NCBI GenBank assembly: GCA_002502705.1
Contig: DAQB01000148.1
Location: 4,530 to 11,599 of the forward strand
Source: Thermoplasmatales archaeon UBA582
GTDB lineage: Archaea; Thermoplasmatota; Thermoplasmata; Thermoplasmatales; Thermoplasmataceae
Length of the DNA stretch: 7,070 bases
Direction of reading: 5' to 3'
The notes beneath the pieces are model-generated. The model did no database searches, was not told the DNA's origin, and was given only the letters and a program-made list of their open reading frames with translations. Made by a program: the position numbers and the translations under genes. Positions 4,689 to 7,070 of this stretch are shown here, in pieces. The stretch's first letter is position 1. Each line of letters starts with the position of its first letter.

Positions 4689-5774
4689 CTATCTGGATAT
4701 AATCGTAACTACATCCTCGTCTTCCATTTTGTAATCCAGGCCCACCCTCATCTCAGCGGTTTTTCTCCTGCTATTCAGGACGATCGCATACCTGAACGAG
4801 GAAAGCATCTCCCTGCTGATATGCCTGCATACATCCCTGACCTTTGCACCCCTTCTGAGTATGAGTGGCCTCTCATAATCTGTCTCGCCCGATTTTTCCC
4901 GCATATAAATCCTGATGAGGTTCAGGGAATCATATATTCCAACCTTCAGATCCTCGATGCCGGTACGTGTAGAAGCTGATACAAATACATGCTTTATCCT
5001 GGCAGGGAGAGAATCTTCAATCGTTTCCCTGTCATAAGCGAGGTCTGATTTGTTTACAGCGATAAGCACGGGAAGGTGAATTGTATTTCCCCTTAGAAAA
5101 TCGATTATGTCGTCGGCGTCCACTGCCTCCCGTATGTAAAGCTCACAGTTGGTTATCTTGAATTCTTTCAATATATCTCTTATCTCGGTTTCCTTCACAG
5201 GTGTTGACTTGGGTGAATAGACACGTATCCCTCCGCTGTTCGTCTTTTTCATCGAAATGTTTTTCTTCTTCCTGCCAACAACTATTCCTGCGTTTCTCAG
5301 TTCCATTATGATGTTGTCAATGCCACCAGTTCGGACATCCGTAACAAGAAGAATAAGATCAGCGGCTCTTACCGCCGACAGGACTTCGCGGCCCCTTCCT
5401 GATCCTGCGGCTGCGTTCTCTATTATTCCCGGGAGATCAAGTACCTGAATTATGGCTCCCCTGAATTTCATCGTGCCAGGTATGACCTTCAATGTTGTGA
5501 AGGCATAACTCCCAATTTCGCTGTCGCTGTCTGTCAAACGGTTCAGCAAGCTTGATTTTCCAACGTTTGGATAACCAACAAGCGCAACTGTTGCGTCACC
5601 GCTCTTCTGGATCGAGAAACCTTTCCCTCCACCTTTCCTGTGGCTTTCAGATTCGATGATAAGCTGAGACATCTTTGCTTTGAGGATGCCGATATGATGC
5701 TCTGTTGCCTTGTTGTACTGGGTCTTTTTCAGCTCAGCCTGGATGTCCTTAATCTTATCTTCAATTGTGGGCAA
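4689..5774 (-). CDS. drg: Drg-family GTP-binding protein (OBG/DRG GTPase with TGS domain)
   Basis: This is an archaeal homologue of eukaryotic DRG1/DRG2, translation-associated GTPases. The 361 residues match the family length. In order there is a helical N-terminus (TIEDKIKDIQAELKKTQYNK, then ATEHHIGILKAK, 3-34) and the G domain, with G1 GYPNVGKS (67-74), the G2 threonines (FTTL, 92-95), G3 DLPG (113-116), G4 NKSD (241-244) and G5 SAS (266-268). A lysine-rich S5D2-like insert occupies about 167-235, and the C-terminal TGS domain about 285-361. The start is TTG at 5774. No ATG occurs until residue 35, and the N-terminus from the TTG is exactly that of the family. A GGGAGAT-like Shine-Dalgarno lies in the end of the upstream gene, whose stop is 2 bases away, so the genes form an operon with the Mtq2-like methyltransferase first. 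Confidence is high. Confidence 0.96.
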   Translation of the reverse strand: MPTIEDKIKDIQAELKKTQYNKATEHHIGILKAKMSQLIIESESHRKGGGKGFSIQKSGDATVALVGYPNVGKSSLLNRLTDSDSEIGSYAFTTLKVIPGTMKFRGAIIQVLDLPGIIENAAAGSGRGREVLSAVRAADLILLVTDVRTGGIDNIIMELRNAGIVVGRKKKNISMKKTNSGGIRVYSPKSTPVKETEIRDILKEFKITNCELYIREAVDADDIIDFLRGNTIHLPVLIAVNKSDLAYDRETIEDSLPARIKHVFVSASTRTGIEDLKVGIYDSLNLIRIYMREKSGETDYERPLILRRGAKVRDVCRHISREMLSSFRYAIVLNSRRKTAEMRVGLDYKMEDEDVVTIISR

Positions 5775-5776
5775 AA

Positions 5777-6349
5777 TTATCTCCCTTGTGTGATCACATA
5801 AGACCAGATCGATTCGAAATCAAACCTTGCCTCTTTTATTGGTTTAAAGGCAAGATCATTGAACTCCGAAATGATTGATTTAATATTAGTGAGGTCAGAC
5901 AGGATCGTGAAAGCAGAACCCCCTTCGGAAAGATGCCTTTTCAACCCGCTCAGAAATCTCTGAATAACCGCGAAGCCATCAGATCCGCCATCCCACTGTT
6001 CGGATCCTGGCAGGTTATCCTGTGTGGGCAGGTAAGGTGGATTGAAAATTATTGTGTCGTAAATACCGTTGATGTTCTGGAAAAGATCTGATTTTGTTAT
6101 TCTTAATCTTATTTTATTGAGAGAGGCATTTTTTCTTATGCATTCAATTGCGGAATCAGATATATCTGAAGCCTCGGTATCGAATCCTCTCTTTGCGCAG
6201 GAAATCGCCAGGATTCCTGATCCGGAGCCCAGTTCCAGTACCTTTCCGGAAGGTTTTATAGTCTCCATGAGAAGAAACGTGTCTTCCGACGGCGGATAGA
6301 CGCCTTCGCATTCCTCAAAGCAGACGTCACCATATTTTTCAACTGGCAT
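5777..6349 (-). CDS. HemK2/Mtq2-like protein (release factor) glutamine methyltransferase
   Basis: This 190-residue class I SAM-dependent N5-glutamine methyltransferase belongs to the archaeal HemK-related subfamily, kin to eukaryotic Mtq2. In yeast and haloarchaea that subfamily, with the zinc protein Trm112, methylates the GGQ glutamine of release factor 1. Diagnostic features are VYPPSEDTFLL (17-27), the SAM loop ELGSGSGIL (39-47), the acidic D62 region, the catalytic NPPY (103-106), and WDGGSDGF (119-126). It lacks the long N-terminal helical domain of bacterial PrmC, as expected. I chose ATG 6349 over TTG 6358 because a TATA-like box lies 27 bases upstream of the ATG, implying a leaderless mRNA, and no Shine-Dalgarno is seen. 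It is followed after 2 bases by drg. A Trm112 partner gene is not in the window. Confidence 0.92.
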   Translation of the reverse strand: MPVEKYGDVCFEECEGVYPPSEDTFLLMETIKPSGKVLELGSGSGILAISCAKRGFDTEASDISDSAIECIRKNASLNKIRLRITKSDLFQNINGIYDTIIFNPPYLPTQDNLPGSEQWDGGSDGFAVIQRFLSGLKRHLSEGGSAFTILSDLTNIKSIISEFNDLAFKPIKEARFDFESIWSYVITQGR

Positions 6350-6372
6350 GTTCCACAATAATGCATATCAAA

Positions 6373-6380
6373 CTTAATAA
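6373..6380 (-). promoter_or_regulatory. TATA box for the methyltransferase-drg operon
   Basis: The minus strand reads TTATTAAG, centred about 27 bases before the ATG at 6349, consistent with a leaderless operon transcript. It shares the 146-base intergenic region with the divergent topoisomerase promoter. Confidence 0.5.
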
Positions 6381-6420
6381 GTAATCTTTTGTGCTCTTTA
6401 CTGGAATAATAAATGGAAAA

Positions 6421-6428
6421 TTAAATAG
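6421..6428 (+). promoter_or_regulatory. Possible TATA box for the topoisomerase gene
   Basis: TTAAATAG would place a transcription start near 6451, about 45 bases before the GTG at 6496. A second candidate, ATTATACT (6459-6466), would start near 6489, almost leaderless. The sequence does not decide between them. Confidence 0.35.
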
Positions 6429-6495
6429 TTCTGGAAAATGGTAGGAACGGATCAATGAATTATACTTTGATTGCATTACACAGGGTTGGTTTCAC

Positions 6496-7070
6496 GTGGC
6501 ACTGACTGTTATCATTGCTGAGAAGGCAGATGCGGGACGCAGAATTGCATATTTCCTCTCCGAAGGTACTCAGAAGTCCAAAAAGGCGAATGGTACAAGT
6601 TACATAGAATTCAGCAGGGATGGAAGAGACTATGCCCTAATTTCTCTTAGCGGTCACATAGTGGAACTTGATTTTCCAAAGGAGATGAATGACTGGAGCA
6701 ATGTTGATCTCCACAAGCTGATTTACACCAGAATAGAGAAAAACCTGAAAAATAAAACAGCCGGGAAAACACTTGCCGGCTTTGGTGAGCCCGGATCTGA
6801 GTTCATAATTGCAACCGACTATGACAGGGAAGGGGAACTTATTGGAACTGAAGCTCTTGAACTCGCCGGTTTTGACCGCGAGAAGAGAAAATTTGAGGTT
6901 AAGAGGGCAAAATTCAGCGCATTGACCAGGGAGGAGATACTATCTGCGTTTGAAAAGCCGATAAGCGTTGATTTTGACCTGGCTGATTCTGCTGCTGCGA
7001 GAGAGGAGATCGACCTGATTTGGGGCGCAGTTTTAACAAGGTTCTTTTCTGTATCCACTAAGAGACTTGG
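6496..7070 (+). CDS. topA: DNA topoisomerase I (type IA), N-terminal 191 residues (3' end outside window)
   Basis: Type IA topoisomerases relax supercoiled DNA by passing strands through a transient single-strand break held on an active-site tyrosine. The visible part is the TOPRIM domain and the start of domain IV. It shows the conserved glutamate in IIAEKADAGRRIA (6-18), LSGHIVELDFP (51-61), and the metal-binding ATDYDREGELIG (106-117) with D108, D110 and E112. The segment DFDLADSAAAREEIDLIWGAVLTR matches the family's helical region leading into the catalytic fold. The Tyr and any C-terminal zinc fingers lie beyond the window. No helicase domain precedes it, so this is not a reverse gyrase. 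GTG is the only usable in-frame start near the conserved N-terminus, and no good Shine-Dalgarno precedes it. Confidence 0.94.
   Translation, partial: MALTVIIAEKADAGRRIAYFLSEGTQKSKKANGTSYIEFSRDGRDYALISLSGHIVELDFPKEMNDWSNVDLHKLIYTRIEKNLKNKTAGKTLAGFGEPGSEFIIATDYDREGELIGTEALELAGFDREKRKFEVKRAKFSALTREEILSAFEKPISVDFDLADSAAAREEIDLIWGAVLTRFFSVSTKRL

Noticed and set aside
4626..4979. Plus-strand 117-codon frame
   Set aside because: It is mostly antisense to the Drg TGS domain; there is no promoter or Shine-Dalgarno for it and its composition is that of a shadow frame.
5789..5798. Perfect palindrome TGTGATCACA resembling the fhs inverted repeat
   Set aside because: It falls within the last codons (Val-Ile-Thr) of the methyltransferase gene, inside an operon, and is short enough to occur by chance.
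6819..7058. Minus-strand 79-codon serine/alanine-rich frame
   Set aside because: It is antisense to the TOPRIM and following region of topA, which is clearly coding on the plus strand.
1..7070. Mobile element, CRISPR array, tRNA/rRNA or defence system
   Set aside because: No transposase, integrase, spaced direct repeats, tRNA-like fold or defence-family domain was found on either strand; all long stretches are explained by housekeeping-type genes.

Overview
The window is an ordinary, densely packed piece of archaeal chromosome, most likely from the Thermoplasmata (Thermoplasmatales and relatives, the acidophilic wall-less euryarchaea). Several things point there. There is an archaeal COG1395-type HTH regulator, an archaeal/eukaryotic-type Drg GTPase, and an archaeal Mtq2/HemK2-like methyltransferase. 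Formate-tetrahydrofolate ligase sits near a glycine-cleavage H protein. Promoters are TTTATA-like TATA boxes placed about 25-27 bases before start codons, as expected for leaderless transcripts. The order-level placement is inference from protein character, not from a search.

Layout. Positions 1-360 (minus) hold the N-terminal part of formate-tetrahydrofolate ligase, cut by the window edge. A 183-base divergent intergenic region with two promoters and several small palindromes follows. From 544 a two-gene plus-strand operon runs to 2150: a leaderless GTG-started HTH regulator, then an ATGA-coupled protein of unknown function with a faint TraB-like pattern. It meets, with a 24-base tail-to-tail overlap, a minus-strand operon of gcvH and an rlmE/ftsJ-type 2'-O-methyltransferase. 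The rlmE reading frame has no ATG, GTG or TTG where its conserved N-terminus begins. Further minus-strand genes encode a six-helix DUF998-like membrane protein (3154-3750), a stand-alone UBP-type zinc finger (3880-4134) and an unrecognised 115-residue protein (4221-4568). That last gene carries the only strong TATA + Shine-Dalgarno + hairpin/oligo-T terminator set in the window. Then comes a Mtq2/HemK-like methyltransferase plus Drg GTPase operon (4689-6349, minus). The window ends inside a plus-strand type IA DNA topoisomerase (6496 to the edge), divergent from the methyltransferase.

Functionally the genes cluster around translation (rRNA methylation, release-factor methylation, ribosome-associated GTPase), one-carbon/glycine metabolism (fhs, gcvH) and chromosome topology. 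I see no mobile element, CRISPR array, tRNA or rRNA gene, toxin-antitoxin pair or defence island, and nothing that amounts to a wholly new system. The points most worth a second look are the missing canonical start codon of rlmE, the inverted repeat over the fhs start, the degenerate TraB-like partner of the HTH regulator, and the heavily signposted 115-residue unknown gene.
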